Positions 6,436 to 14,774 of a stretch of DNA of 20,715 nucleotides are shown here, piece by piece (position 1 is the first letter of the stretch; each line of letters opens with the position of its first letter). The stretch lies in NCBI GenBank assembly GCA_044356865.1, contig JBIKVN010000026.1:1-20715 (forward strand). The letters are read 5' to 3'. This stretch comes from JBEIUL01 sp044356865 (GTDB lineage: Bacteria > Planctomycetota > Phycisphaerae > Phycisphaerales > SM1A02). The notes below the pieces were generated by a model that saw only the letters and a list, made by a program, of their open reading frames with translations, was not told where the DNA came from and did no database searches. The translations under genes and the position numbers were made by a program.

Positions 6436-9417
6436 ATGCGCACCCTCGTTCCGTCCCTCGCCGCCCTCGTCGCGTCGATCCCGTCCGCCCTGCTCGCCGC
6501 GGATTGTCCCCTCGGTCCCGTCGGCTGCGCGCCGACCATGGACCTCGAGTTCATCGGCCGTTACTCGACCGGGATCTACAACAACGGCGGCGCCGAGATC
6601 TCGGCGTACGACCCGGGTTCGCGGCGGCTCTTCGTCATCAACTACGCCGATTCGAGCGTCGACGTGGTGAACCTCGAGAATCCGGCGTCGCCGATCCTGA
6701 TCACCAAGATCTCGATCCTGCCCTATGCGGGAAGCCCGAACAGCGTGGCCGTCGGTCGCGGCCCGACCGCGGGACTGGTCGCGGTGGCGATCGAGGCGTT
6801 CGCCGACGACGGCGCCGGAAAGGTCATCTTCCTCGACGCGGCGAGCGGCGCGGTGCTCGGCCTCGCGACCGTGGGAGTCCAGCCTGACATGTGCACCTTC
6901 ACGCCCGACGGCCGCAGGCTGCTGGTCGCATGCGAGGCCGAGCCCTCGGACAGCTACACGATCGATCCGCCGGGCAGCGTGTCGATCATCGACCTCACGG
7001 GCGGCGTCGCCGGCGCGACGGTGACCACCGTCGGCTTCGCGGGCATCCCCTCGAACCTGATCGATCCCCAGATCGTGCCCTACGGCCCGAACGCCGCGAT
7101 GGCGACGAGTCTGGAGCCGGAGTACATCGCGGTCTCGGCCGACTCGTCGACCGCCCACGTCGGCCTGCAGGAGCACAACGCGATCGCGACGCTCGACATC
7201 GCCACCGCGACCTTCACGCGGATCCGCTGGCTCGGCACCAAGGACCACGGCGGCGGCCCGTGGCGGCTCACGCTGGCCGAGTTCGCGAATCCGCCGGTGC
7301 TCGGCACCACCGCGTCGGGCCAGGAGATTTTCCTCGGCGGCATGAGCGGCCTCTGGTTCGACGGCATCGCCGCGAACGGGAACCTCAAGTTCCTCGCGGT
7401 GCCCGATCGCGGCCCGAACGCCGAACCGGTCGACGTCGACGCCGACGGCATCAAGGAGCGCCCGTTCGCCCTGCCCGGCTACCAGCCGCGGATCTGCAGC
7501 TTCGAGGTGGCCCCGACCGGCGGCCCGCTGCTGCTCACCGGCCAGACCTTCCTGACCCGGCAGGACGGAACCCCGCTCACCGGCTTGCCGAACGTCTTCG
7601 GCCAGGCCCAGGGCCTCGCCTTCACCGACGAGGAGCCGGTCGACGGCTTCGGCCAGTCGCTCGCCACCGATCCGCTCGGCGGCGACCTCGAGGGGCTGGT
7701 GAAGCTCGCCGACGGCAGCTTCTGGATGTGCGACGAGTACCGGCCGGCCCTCTACAAGTTCGACGCGACCGGCCGGCTCGTGAAGCGGTACGTGCCGTTC
7801 GGCTCGAACGCCTTCGGCGTCGACGTCGGCGTTGAGGCGTTTCCCGCGGTCTACGCGGCCCGCCGCGCGAACCGCGGGTTCGAGGCGATCGCGACCTACG
7901 GCGGCCTCATCTACGCCTTCGTGCAGAGCCCGCTCGACAATCCCGACGTCGCCAACGACAACAGCTCGAAGGCCTCGCTCAGCACCCGCATCCTCGTGTT
8001 CAATCCGGCGACCGAGACGACCGTCGCCGAGTACCTCTACCGCATCGAGGGCGGCGGCAGCGACAAGATCGGCGACGCGGTGGCCGACGGCCCGGGCACC
8101 TTCCTCGTGGTCGAGCGCGACGACGGCACCGGCCCGACCGCGAAGAAGAAGATCTTCCGGATCTCGCTCGCCGGGGCGACCGACCTCTCGACCCTCCCGC
8201 CCGGGATCGCAGGCCCGGGCGGCACGCTCGAGCTCATGACGACGGCCCAGCTCGCCGCGAACGGCATCGTGCCGGTGGCGAAGACCCTGCACGTCGACCT
8301 CGCCGCGATCGGTTTCGCCGACGTGGCCGACAAGGTCGAGGGCCTCGCACTCATCGACCGCTCGCGGCTCGCGGTCATCAACGACAACGATTTCCAGATG
8401 GCCGGCTCGCTGAACACCGCGACCGGCACCTTCGGGCTCGTGGCCAAGCCGACGTACCTCGGCCTCGTCGAGGGCACCTCGAATCCGCTTGACGCGAGCG
8501 ACCAGGACGGCGGGATCAAGTTCCTCAACTGGCCGGTCGAGGGCCTCTACCAGCCCGACGCCATCGCGTCGTTCGTGGTGGGCGGCATCGAGTATCTCGC
8601 CTCGGCGAACGAAGGCGATTCGCGGGACTGGTCGGGCTACAGCGAGGTCAAGCGGGTCAGCCAGCTCACGCTCGATCCGGTGGCGTTCCCGAACGGGGCG
8701 TGGCTCAAGGCGAACAGCCGGCTGGGCCGCCTGCAGGTCACGAACCGCATCGGCGATCTCGACGGCGACGGTGACTTCGATCGGCTGTACTGCTTCGGAG
8801 CCCGTTCGTTCACGATCCGGACCACCGACGGGACGCTGGTCTGGGACAGCGCCGACCTCTTCGAACGGATCACCGCGGCCACGGTGCCGGCGTACTTCAA
8901 CGTCTCGAACGACGCGAACCTCTTCGATCGCCGCAGCGCGAACAAGGGCCCCGAGCCCGAGGGCGTGACCGTCGGGATGCTGAACGGCGTGCCCTACGCG
9001 TTCGTGATCCTCGAGCGGATCGGCGGCGTGATGGTCTTCAACCTCTCGAATCCGGCCGCACCGGTCTTCGAGCGGTGGGTGAACAGCCGCGACTACACGC
9101 AGGCCCCGAACACCGCCGCCGCCGGCGATCTCGGTCCGGAAGGCGTGATCTTCGTGCCGCCGGGCGAGTCGCCCGACGGCCGCGCCCTCGTGATTGTCTC
9201 GAACGAGATCAGCGGAACCGTCTCGATCTTCGCGGCGAGCCCGATCTGCGACGCCCCGGGCGATCTCGACGGCAACTGCACCGTCGACGCCGCCGACCTC
9301 GCGGTGATGCTGGCCGCATGGGGTCCGTGCGGGAAGGGCGGCTGTCCGGCCGACCTCGACGGCGACGGCTTCGTCACCGGTGGCGACCTGACCATGCTCC
9401 TTGCGGACTGGGGTTGA
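6436..9417 (+). CDS. Secreted choice-of-anchor I / phytase-esterase-like protein with dockerin-like tail
   Basis: 993 residues from ATG 6436, chosen because AGGAG (6423-6427) lies 8 bases upstream and a signal peptide follows at once (MRTLVPSLAALVASIPSALLA, residues 1-21). Residues about 35-275 are a beta-propeller-like region (RRLFVINYADSSVDVVNL) as in choice-of-anchor I proteins. About 278-700 resembles the phytase-like esterase domain (LAVPDRGPN, EGLVKLADGSFWMCDEY). From about 723 the choice-of-anchor I signature returns (NEGDSRDW, RLGRLQVTN, GPEPEGVTVG, DLGPEGVIFVP), so the esterase domain looks inserted in the propeller. Residues about 937-993 carry two EF-hand-like loops, DLDGNCTVDAAD and DLDGDGFVTGGD, typical of Phycisphaerae exported proteins and possibly a retention or sorting signal. 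Relatives include phosphatase-like enzymes, but substrate and activity are not predictable. It stands alone, 103 bases after dsbB, with its own terminator. Confidence 0.85.
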   Translation: MRTLVPSLAALVASIPSALLAADCPLGPVGCAPTMDLEFIGRYSTGIYNNGGAEISAYDPGSRRLFVINYADSSVDVVNLENPASPILITKISILPYAGSPNSVAVGRGPTAGLVAVAIEAFADDGAGKVIFLDAASGAVLGLATVGVQPDMCTFTPDGRRLLVACEAEPSDSYTIDPPGSVSIIDLTGGVAGATVTTVGFAGIPSNLIDPQIVPYGPNAAMATSLEPEYIAVSADSSTAHVGLQEHNAIATLDIATATFTRIRWLGTKDHGGGPWRLTLAEFANPPVLGTTASGQEIFLGGMSGLWFDGIAANGNLKFLAVPDRGPNAEPVDVDADGIKERPFALPGYQPRICSFEVAPTGGPLLLTGQTFLTRQDGTPLTGLPNVFGQAQGLAFTDEEPVDGFGQSLATDPLGGDLEGLVKLADGSFWMCDEYRPALYKFDATGRLVKRYVPFGSNAFGVDVGVEAFPAVYAARRANRGFEAIATYGGLIYAFVQSPLDNPDVANDNSSKASLSTRILVFNPATETTVAEYLYRIEGGGSDKIGDAVADGPGTFLVVERDDGTGPTAKKKIFRISLAGATDLSTLPPGIAGPGGTLELMTTAQLAANGIVPVAKTLHVDLAAIGFADVADKVEGLALIDRSRLAVINDNDFQMAGSLNTATGTFGLVAKPTYLGLVEGTSNPLDASDQDGGIKFLNWPVEGLYQPDAIASFVVGGIEYLASANEGDSRDWSGYSEVKRVSQLTLDPVAFPNGAWLKANSRLGRLQVTNRIGDLDGDGDFDRLYCFGARSFTIRTTDGTLVWDSADLFERITAATVPAYFNVSNDANLFDRRSANKGPEPEGVTVGMLNGVPYAFVILERIGGVMVFNLSNPAAPVFERWVNSRDYTQAPNTAAAGDLGPEGVIFVPPGESPDGRALVIVSNEISGTVSIFAASPICDAPGDLDGNCTVDAADLAVMLAAWGPCGKGGCPADLDGDGFVTGGDLTMLLADWG

Positions 9418-9447
9418 CCCGGGACGCGTCGGAGGGGATTCCGTGAG

Positions 9448-9481
9448 GACGACGCCCGGTCTGCGGCCGGGCGTCGTCTTT
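9448..9481 (+). terminator. Rho-independent terminator after the choice-of-anchor I gene
   Basis: GACGACGCCCGG (9448-9459) and CCGGGCGTCGTC (9467-9478) form a perfect 12-bp stem with a 7-base loop, followed by TTT. It sits between convergent genes and abuts the stop codon of the minus-strand glycosyltransferase at 9481-9483. The T-run favours termination of the plus-strand gene; there is none on the opposite side. Confidence 0.8.
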
Positions 9482-11184
9482 CATTCGGCGGCGGCGTCCG
9501 CGGGCCCCGCCCCGCCCGCCGCCTCGACCAGCCATTCGCGGCGGAAGAGATGCTCGCGGACCCGGCCGGTCGCCATCTCGCGCAGCTGCTTGCCGGTGTG
9601 CCGGCTGGTCATGTCGATGCGGCTGCCGATCGCCCCGGCGGGCGGCGGGGCGTCGAGCGGGGTCCATTCGATCGCGAGGTCGCGCTCGCCGCGCGCCGAC
9701 GCCGGCGGCAGGCCGGTCTCGGGGCGGAAGCCGCGGATGTCGGCCCCGGGCAGCACGAAGCGGTGCTGTTCGAACGCACCGTTGAAGTTGAACGGCACCC
9801 AGACGGTGCGGCCGCCGGCGGCGGCCCGCGTCGCCTCGTCGAAGCGGCCGAGCGGGCTGTCGAAGACGGAGAGGAAACTCGCGAGGTTGAGCATCACGAG
9901 CAGGGCGGCCACGGGCGCGGCGGCTTTCGTGAGCGGGGCGCGGACGATCGCGAGGACCATGAATGCCGCCGAGGCCGCGAGCAGCGGCCAGTGCCACGGG
10001 CCGAACCCGCCGCCGCCGAGTTCGCGGGCCAGCGACACGCCGAGCCAGCCGAGCGGAGCGAGGACGGCGAGGCACGCGACCAGCGTCAGCACGAACGCGT
10101 CGCGCCCGACATGGTGCCCGCGGAGGGCCAGGATGACCGCGAGCGCCGGCATCGCGTCGAGCAGGTAGCGGTTCGACCGCTGGCTCGGCAGGCAGAAGAC
10201 GACGAGCAGCGCGATCATCCAGATCCAGAGCAGGCGTTCCTCGTCGCGCAGTTCCCGCCGGTGCTTCCAGCACTCGACCAGGACGCCGAAGACCGGGAAC
10301 GCGAGCAGCCCGGCGTTCACGAGGTACCCGACCAGCATCGGCCAGACGCTGCTGCCGCCCCACACCAGCTGCTTGAGGTAGCTGCCCTCGCTCTTTGCCT
10401 CGAGCTTCCCGAAGTTCTCGCCGATCACGAACTCGCGCCAGACCTCGGCGCGGTCGGGCGAAAGCACGAACCAGAGCGAGAAGACCGCAAGCGAGACGAA
10501 CGCGACGAGGGCGAGCGGCACCGTCGACGAGCGCAGGAACGCCCCCGGCCGGTACCCGTGGAACCGCAGGTGCCACCACGCGAGCGTCGCGCCGATCGGC
10601 AGCAGCTGGGCGAAGCTTTTCGTGAAGAGGGCGAGACCCGCGGCGAGGCCGACCAGCGTCGGCACGAGGAACGCGCTGCGGAACGACGCGGGATATCGCC
10701 ACAGCACGATCCACAGGGCGAGCGTCGTGAAGAACGTCTCGGGCGGGTTCACGAGGAACGGCCGGCCGTAGCGATAGACCGCGAAGAACGCGAGGTACGC
10801 CAGGGCGGCGAAGAGGCCGGTCCGCACGTTCCGCCCGGACAGCTTCCACGCGAGGGCCCCGGCGAGGGCCGCGGTCAGGAAGCTCCACGCGACGCTCGGC
10901 CAGCGGAGGGCGAGGAGCGTCCAGTTCTCGCCCCACTCCGTCGACACGATGCCCTGCCAGAAGAGGAACGGCGGCTTGGTGTTCCGCATGCCCGGCAGTT
11001 CGCTCGCGAGCGGCAGCCAGTGGCCGCTCGCCGCGGTGATACGGGTGATGTGGGCGTACACCATCTCGTCGCCGTTCCGCAGGATCTGCTGGCTACCGAG
11101 GCCGAAGAGGTAGGTCGCGACGGCGACCGCGGTCGCCGCCACCCAGCCGAGCCAGGCGAGTCGCGTGGCCGGCGCGTCGTTCAC
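9481..11184 (-). CDS. ArnT/PMT-like integral membrane glycosyltransferase (GT39 superfamily)
   Basis: 567 residues, GTG start at 11184 overlapping the GtrA stop. After a first helix (about 11-30) the periplasmic loop contains NGDEMVYAHI; D39/E40 match the catalytic acidic motif of PMT and ArnT type transferases. NTKPPFLFWQ follows, the conserved K-P-P element of the same fold. About ten further hydrophobic helices extend to roughly residue 440, then a C-terminal soluble domain of about 120 residues. Enzymes of this class use polyprenyl-phosphate sugars as donors and transfer the sugar to lipid A, protein or other envelope acceptors outside the membrane. The acceptor is unknown here. It is third in an operon with GT9 and GtrA; GtrA-type proteins are thought to move the polyprenyl-phosphate sugar across the membrane, so it may feed this enzyme. 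Confidence 0.85.
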   Translation of the reverse strand: MNDAPATRLAWLGWVAATAVAVATYLFGLGSQQILRNGDEMVYAHITRITAASGHWLPLASELPGMRNTKPPFLFWQGIVSTEWGENWTLLALRWPSVAWSFLTAALAGALAWKLSGRNVRTGLFAALAYLAFFAVYRYGRPFLVNPPETFFTTLALWIVLWRYPASFRSAFLVPTLVGLAAGLALFTKSFAQLLPIGATLAWWHLRFHGYRPGAFLRSSTVPLALVAFVSLAVFSLWFVLSPDRAEVWREFVIGENFGKLEAKSEGSYLKQLVWGGSSVWPMLVGYLVNAGLLAFPVFGVLVECWKHRRELRDEERLLWIWMIALLVVFCLPSQRSNRYLLDAMPALAVILALRGHHVGRDAFVLTLVACLAVLAPLGWLGVSLARELGGGGFGPWHWPLLAASAAFMVLAIVRAPLTKAAAPVAALLVMLNLASFLSVFDSPLGRFDEATRAAAGGRTVWVPFNFNGAFEQHRFVLPGADIRGFRPETGLPPASARGERDLAIEWTPLDAPPPAGAIGSRIDMTSRHTGKQLREMATGRVREHLFRREWLVEAAGGAGPADAAAE

Positions 11185-11660
11185 GCCGCGTCCCCGGCGG
11201 CCTTCCGCGTGCGGAAGGTCCATGCGTCGTTGGCGGTGAAGTTGAAGAGGCTCGCGATGCCGATCGCGAGGAATGCCGCGAGCAGGTAGTGCAGCCAGAC
11301 CGCGAAGAGGTTGGTGAGCAGGAACTGCAGCGCGATGCCGATCCAGCAGGCGAGGGCGTACTGCCCGAACTGGACGACGACCGGCACCCGCCGTTCCGTC
11401 CGGCGATCGACCCACGTCCAGCGGCGGTTCCAGTGGAAGTTGCTCAGCGTGCTCACGAGGATCGCGACGGCGATCGCCCCGTTCAGCCGCAGCCACTCGG
11501 GCGAGACCGCCTCCAGCAGGTGATCGCGAGCGAGCCAGAGCGTCGCGAGGTTCACGAGGACGCCGCTCGCCCCGACCACGCCGAACTTCACGAAGCGGCC
11601 GCGCTGGTCCCAGCCCTTGGCGGCGACGGCGCGGGCCCGCTCGGCGATCGGGGCGTTCAC
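11181..11660 (-). CDS. GtrA family membrane protein
   Basis: 159 residues, GTG start at 11660 inside the stop of the GT9 gene. Four helices are visible, beginning with the family pattern RFVKFGVVGASGVLVNLATL, then GAIAVAILVSTLSNFHWNRRWTW in the second helix and the following loop, with the characteristic N-F/W-N/R-W element, and a fourth helix ending SLFNFTANDAWTF, which repeats the N-F...W-F pattern of the family C-terminus. GtrA proteins are proposed flippases for undecaprenyl-phosphate-linked sugars in O-antigen glucosylation and similar decoration pathways. Four-base overlaps on both sides (11657-11660 and 11181-11184) couple it to GT9 and the GT39-like transferase, consistent with supply of a flipped sugar donor. 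The particular sugar cannot be read. Confidence 0.88.
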   Translation of the reverse strand: MNAPIAERARAVAAKGWDQRGRFVKFGVVGASGVLVNLATLWLARDHLLEAVSPEWLRLNGAIAVAILVSTLSNFHWNRRWTWVDRRTERRVPVVVQFGQYALACWIGIALQFLLTNLFAVWLHYLLAAFLAIGIASLFNFTANDAWTFRTRKAAGDAA

Positions 11661-12886
11661 CGGTCGATCTCCACCGGCCGCGCCGTCGGCAGCATCTCGC
11701 GAGCCTTCGCGAGCACTGCCTGGGGCCTGATCCGCTTGAGGCACTGGTTGTCGCCGTCGCACGGCGACTGGCGATGGTTGTACGCGGTGAGGCAGGGCGA
11801 GCAGGGCAGCGGCTCGTGGAACGCGAAGGCGTGCGGGCTCCAGCTGCGGTAGAGCGCGGGCGTCTCGGGCCCGAAGAAGACGATCGTCGGCAGCGGCGTG
11901 AGGGCCGCGAACTGGCCGGGGCCGCCGTCGTTGGTGACGAGAAGCGACGCGCGGCGGAAGAGCGTGATCAGGTGCCGCACCGATCGCGTGTAGCCGGCGA
12001 GGTTCACGCACCGGTCGCCGCCGCCGGCGGCCGCACGGATCCGCTCGTTCAGTGTGCGGTCGTCGGGCATGCCGATGAGGCCGACCGCGAGGCCGTCGCC
12101 GCGCAGGCCGCGTACCAGCTCGACGTAATGCGGCTCGGGCCAGGCCCGGATCGCGAGCAGCCCGCCGCTCGGGTAGACGAGGGCGAGCCGCTGCCCGCGC
12201 AGGGCGGGGAAATCGGTGTGCAGCTGCCCGACCTCGCGCTCGAGCTCACCCGGTTCGGGCGTGAACTCGGGCGGAGTGAACGCGGCGGGCTGGGTGAATT
12301 CCTTGGCCCGCGGTGAACTGCCCGACGCGAGGGCGTCGACGAGCGTCACGAGCTGGTGCGACAGGTGCCGATACGGGTTGTAGAGCACCGGATCGGTGAG
12401 GAACGAGCCGCGGTAGAGCCCTTCCTGCGTGTGGCGGTGGAAGCCGGCGCGGCGGGGGGCCCCGGACAGGCCCGAGAGGATCGCGCTGACGCGGGCGAAG
12501 AGCTCGCAGTCGATCGTCGCATGGAAGTCGAGCGAGCGGATCCGCCGGATCGTCGCCCACAGGTCGGAGGCGAGGTCCGTCGCCGAGGTGTCGCGAAGCA
12601 CGTGGATCCGCTCGGGCGGCACGACGCCGAGCAGGTCGAGGAGCGCCCGGTTCCGCTTGAAGAGCAGCATGTGCACCTCGGCGCCCGGCCAGCGCTCGTC
12701 GATGCGGCGGAAGAGCGGCTCGGCCAGCACGAGGCTGCCCATTTCCGAGAGCAGGATCACCAGGATCCGCGGCTTCGGCGGCAGCGGCGGCGTCGGGCGG
12801 GCCGCGATCGCGTGGCCGAGCGAGAGCGCCGCGCAGGCGGGCACGCCGACCCAACGATCGATCGCTCTCTGGAGGCGTACGTCCAT
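11657..12886 (-). CDS. Glycosyltransferase family 9 (heptosyltransferase-like)
   Basis: 409 residues from ATG 12886. The protein has the two Rossmann-like halves of GT-B enzymes. The N-terminal half starts with PRILVILLSEMGSLVLAEP (about 38-56), equivalent to the acceptor-side loop of WaaC/WaaF, and the C-terminal half contains LALVYPSGGLLAIRAWPE and the donor-binding segment LLVTNDGGPGQFAAL followed by PTIVFFGPETP. The relatives transfer ADP-heptose to lipopolysaccharide inner core; related members use other sugars. A cysteine-rich stretch near the C-terminus (CSPC, then SPCDGDNQC) corresponds to the conserved cysteines seen at this place in many GT9 enzymes, with a longer insert. First gene of the GT9-GtrA-GT39 operon. 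Whether this organism makes classical heptose core is unknown, so no symbol is assigned. Confidence 0.87.
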   Translation of the reverse strand: MDVRLQRAIDRWVGVPACAALSLGHAIAARPTPPLPPKPRILVILLSEMGSLVLAEPLFRRIDERWPGAEVHMLLFKRNRALLDLLGVVPPERIHVLRDTSATDLASDLWATIRRIRSLDFHATIDCELFARVSAILSGLSGAPRRAGFHRHTQEGLYRGSFLTDPVLYNPYRHLSHQLVTLVDALASGSSPRAKEFTQPAAFTPPEFTPEPGELEREVGQLHTDFPALRGQRLALVYPSGGLLAIRAWPEPHYVELVRGLRGDGLAVGLIGMPDDRTLNERIRAAAGGGDRCVNLAGYTRSVRHLITLFRRASLLVTNDGGPGQFAALTPLPTIVFFGPETPALYRSWSPHAFAFHEPLPCSPCLTAYNHRQSPCDGDNQCLKRIRPQAVLAKAREMLPTARPVEIDR

Positions 12887-12960
12887 GTTCGATGCCGGGG
12901 TTGCTGCAGGGCTTCGCGGACGCGGATGCTATCGTGCCGACGCCCCGTTCCGGGGTCCGC

Positions 12961-14163
12961 ATGAGCGAACGCCTGGCCCCGATTTCCCGCACGCCGAGCC
13001 CGTGGCCGCTCGTCGCGCTTGCCCTCGGCACCGCCGCGGCGATCGCCAGCGTGTCCATGAGGCCGACGCCGCCGGCCCGGTTCGTTCCGCAACGCATCGA
13101 CGAGGCGGCGGCCCGTGCCGCGCCCGCCCGCTTCGAATCCCTGGCGTTGCCGGCCCCGCATCCGGCGTGCCATGCCGCTTCGCTCGCGCCGCGTCCGGGG
13201 GGGGGCGTGCTGGTCGCATGGTTCTCGGGTTCGCGGGAAGGGGCGAAGGACGTCCAGATCCTGTTCGCGAAGGTCTCGCCCGAGGGCGAACTCGAGCGGT
13301 GGTGGAAGGCGCTCGATCGCGAGGAACTGCGTTTGCGGCTCGGTCGCTGGATCCGCAAGCTCGGGAACCCGTCGGTCGCGATCCTGCCGAACGGCACGAT
13401 CCACCTGTTCGTGACCAGCGTGAGCGTGGGCGGCTGGTCGGGCAGCGCCGTGAACTTCCTCTCGTCGCGCGGCGAGGGCGAGCCGGATTCGTGGGCGGCT
13501 CGTCGCCTGGTGGTCTCGCCGTTCTTCAACCTGTCGACGCTCGTGAAGGCCCCGCCGATCGCAATGGCCGGCGAGGGGGATGGCGGGTGGTCGGGCTGGG
13601 GGCTGCCGGCCTACCACGAGTTCACCGTGACTGAAGGGCGCTGGATCCGCATCGATGACTCCTTCCGCGTCGTCGACGTGACCGGAATGCCCCAACCGCT
13701 CGAGGCGATGCAACCGGCGGCGGTCGCGTTGGACGGGCGGCGGGCGGTCGCGGCGCTGCGGGACGGGATCGGGGGTTCGGGTCGGATCCGCTGGTCGGTG
13801 ACCGCGGACGCAGGCGAGACCTGGGAGGAAGCGCCCGCCCGCTCGCTCGCGAATCCCAACTCCACGGTGGCGATGACGGCGTTGCCCGACGGATCGCTGC
13901 TGCTGGCGGGAAATCCGGTCGAGCGCGGACGCGCGCCCCTCGCGCTGTTCCGTTCGCGAGACGCCGGCTCGACCTGGAGCCCGGTGGCGACCATCGCCGC
14001 AAGCCGCACGGGACGCTCGGAGTTCTCCTACCCCTCGCTGGCGGTCGACGAGCGAGGCACGGTCTGGCTCGCCTACACCGAGCAGCGGAAACTCATCCGG
14101 CTCCATCGGTTCACGATGGCGTGGCTCGACGAGTCCGAGCGGACGGGCGGAGGCGGGCCGTGA
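12961..14163 (+). CDS. Membrane-anchored sialidase-like (BNR/Asp-box) protein
   Basis: 400 residues from ATG 12961; the frame is open to 12892 but the upstream part overlaps the divergent promoter region. A hydrophobic segment at about 15-33 should anchor or export it. The start of the propeller reads CHAASLAPRPGGGVLVAWF then GSREGAKDVQI, matching the first blade and the R-E-G-x-x-D-V motif of predicted neuraminidases (COG4692/BNR_2-like). Two Asp boxes are clear: TADAGETW (about 281-288) and SRDAGSTW (about 332-339). Canonical members hydrolyse terminal sialic acid, but many of this branch are uncharacterised and occur in surface polysaccharide loci, so the substrate is open. A run of nine G at 13197-13205 lies in codons 79-82. 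The stop overlaps the next gene by GTGA. Divergent from the GT9 operon, 74 bases away, possibly sharing a control region. Confidence 0.8.
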   Translation: MSERLAPISRTPSPWPLVALALGTAAAIASVSMRPTPPARFVPQRIDEAAARAAPARFESLALPAPHPACHAASLAPRPGGGVLVAWFSGSREGAKDVQILFAKVSPEGELERWWKALDREELRLRLGRWIRKLGNPSVAILPNGTIHLFVTSVSVGGWSGSAVNFLSSRGEGEPDSWAARRLVVSPFFNLSTLVKAPPIAMAGEGDGGWSGWGLPAYHEFTVTEGRWIRIDDSFRVVDVTGMPQPLEAMQPAAVALDGRRAVAALRDGIGGSGRIRWSVTADAGETWEEAPARSLANPNSTVAMTALPDGSLLLAGNPVERGRAPLALFRSRDAGSTWSPVATIAASRTGRSEFSYPSLAVDERGTVWLAYTEQRKLIRLHRFTMAWLDESERTGGGGP

Positions 14164-14774
14164 CCATCGACGGCATCGCGTACGGCTTGGCCGCGCAGGG
14201 CGTGCTGCTGGCCGCGCTGGCGAGCGTGGCGCTCGCGGCCCGCGGGCGCCGGCCGGGACTCGCGGTGCGGGTCTCGCTGGCCATCGCGATCGTCGTCGCG
14301 GCGATGATCCCGTCGTGGCCGTCGCGCGACCTTGCCGAATGGATGCGCGGCCTCTGGGGCGACCCGAGCGTCGTCACCGTGCTTGTCCTGCTCGGTTGGC
14401 TGCTCGTGCCGCGACTCGTGCCGGCCCGGCCGCGGGGTAGGGCGGCGCTGGTCGGCTTGGCGGCGCTGGCTTTCCTGCTCTACCTCCCCGTCTTCGGCGT
14501 GCCCGGCACCGCGAACGACCTGTACCGGCTCGGCTGGAGTTCGACGTGGATGATCCTCGGCGTCGCGTCGGTCGGCCTCGTCGCGTGGCGCCGCGGCCAC
14601 GGCGGCTGGACGACGATCCTGGCCTTCGCCCTCGCCGCGTGGTCGATCGGCCTGCACGAGTCGGACAACCTGTGGGATTCGCTGGTCGATCCCGGGCTGC
14701 TCGGGTTCCTCGTCGTGACCGGGGCGATCGACCGGCTCAGGGCCTCGCCGCGACCGTCGCCTTCGGCAGCGTGA
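14160..14774 (+). CDS. Polytopic membrane protein coupled to the sialidase-like gene
   Basis: 204 residues from GTG 14160, overlapping the previous stop by four bases. Six or seven hydrophobic helices are visible (for example GVLLAALASVALAA, VSLAIAIVVAAMI, VVTVLVLLGWLLV, ALVGLAALAFLLYL, MILGVASVGLVAW, LGFLVVTGAI). Between them are polar stretches likely to carry function: IPSWPSRDLAEW, GTANDLYRLGWSSTW and HESDNLWDSLVDP. I do not recognise a characterised family. The overlap with the sialidase-like gene and shared direction suggest a partner role, such as a membrane subunit of the same surface-glycan activity, which is inference. Its last 38 bases overlap the end of the convergent permease-peptidase gene. 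Confidence 0.75.
   Translation: MTIDGIAYGLAAQGVLLAALASVALAARGRRPGLAVRVSLAIAIVVAAMIPSWPSRDLAEWMRGLWGDPSVVTVLVLLGWLLVPRLVPARPRGRAALVGLAALAFLLYLPVFGVPGTANDLYRLGWSSTWMILGVASVGLVAWRRGHGGWTTILAFALAAWSIGLHESDNLWDSLVDPGLLGFLVVTGAIDRLRASPRPSPSAA

Noticed and set aside
6421..8292. A 623-codon minus-strand frame opposite the choice-of-anchor I gene
   Set aside because: Arginine- and glutamate-rich low complexity with no domain, explained by the codon bias of the real plus-strand gene.
9550..11289. A 579-codon open frame antisense to the GT39-like gene
   Set aside because: Composition is dominated by R, E, D, Q and A without hydrophobic core or motifs; it mirrors a real membrane protein on the other strand.
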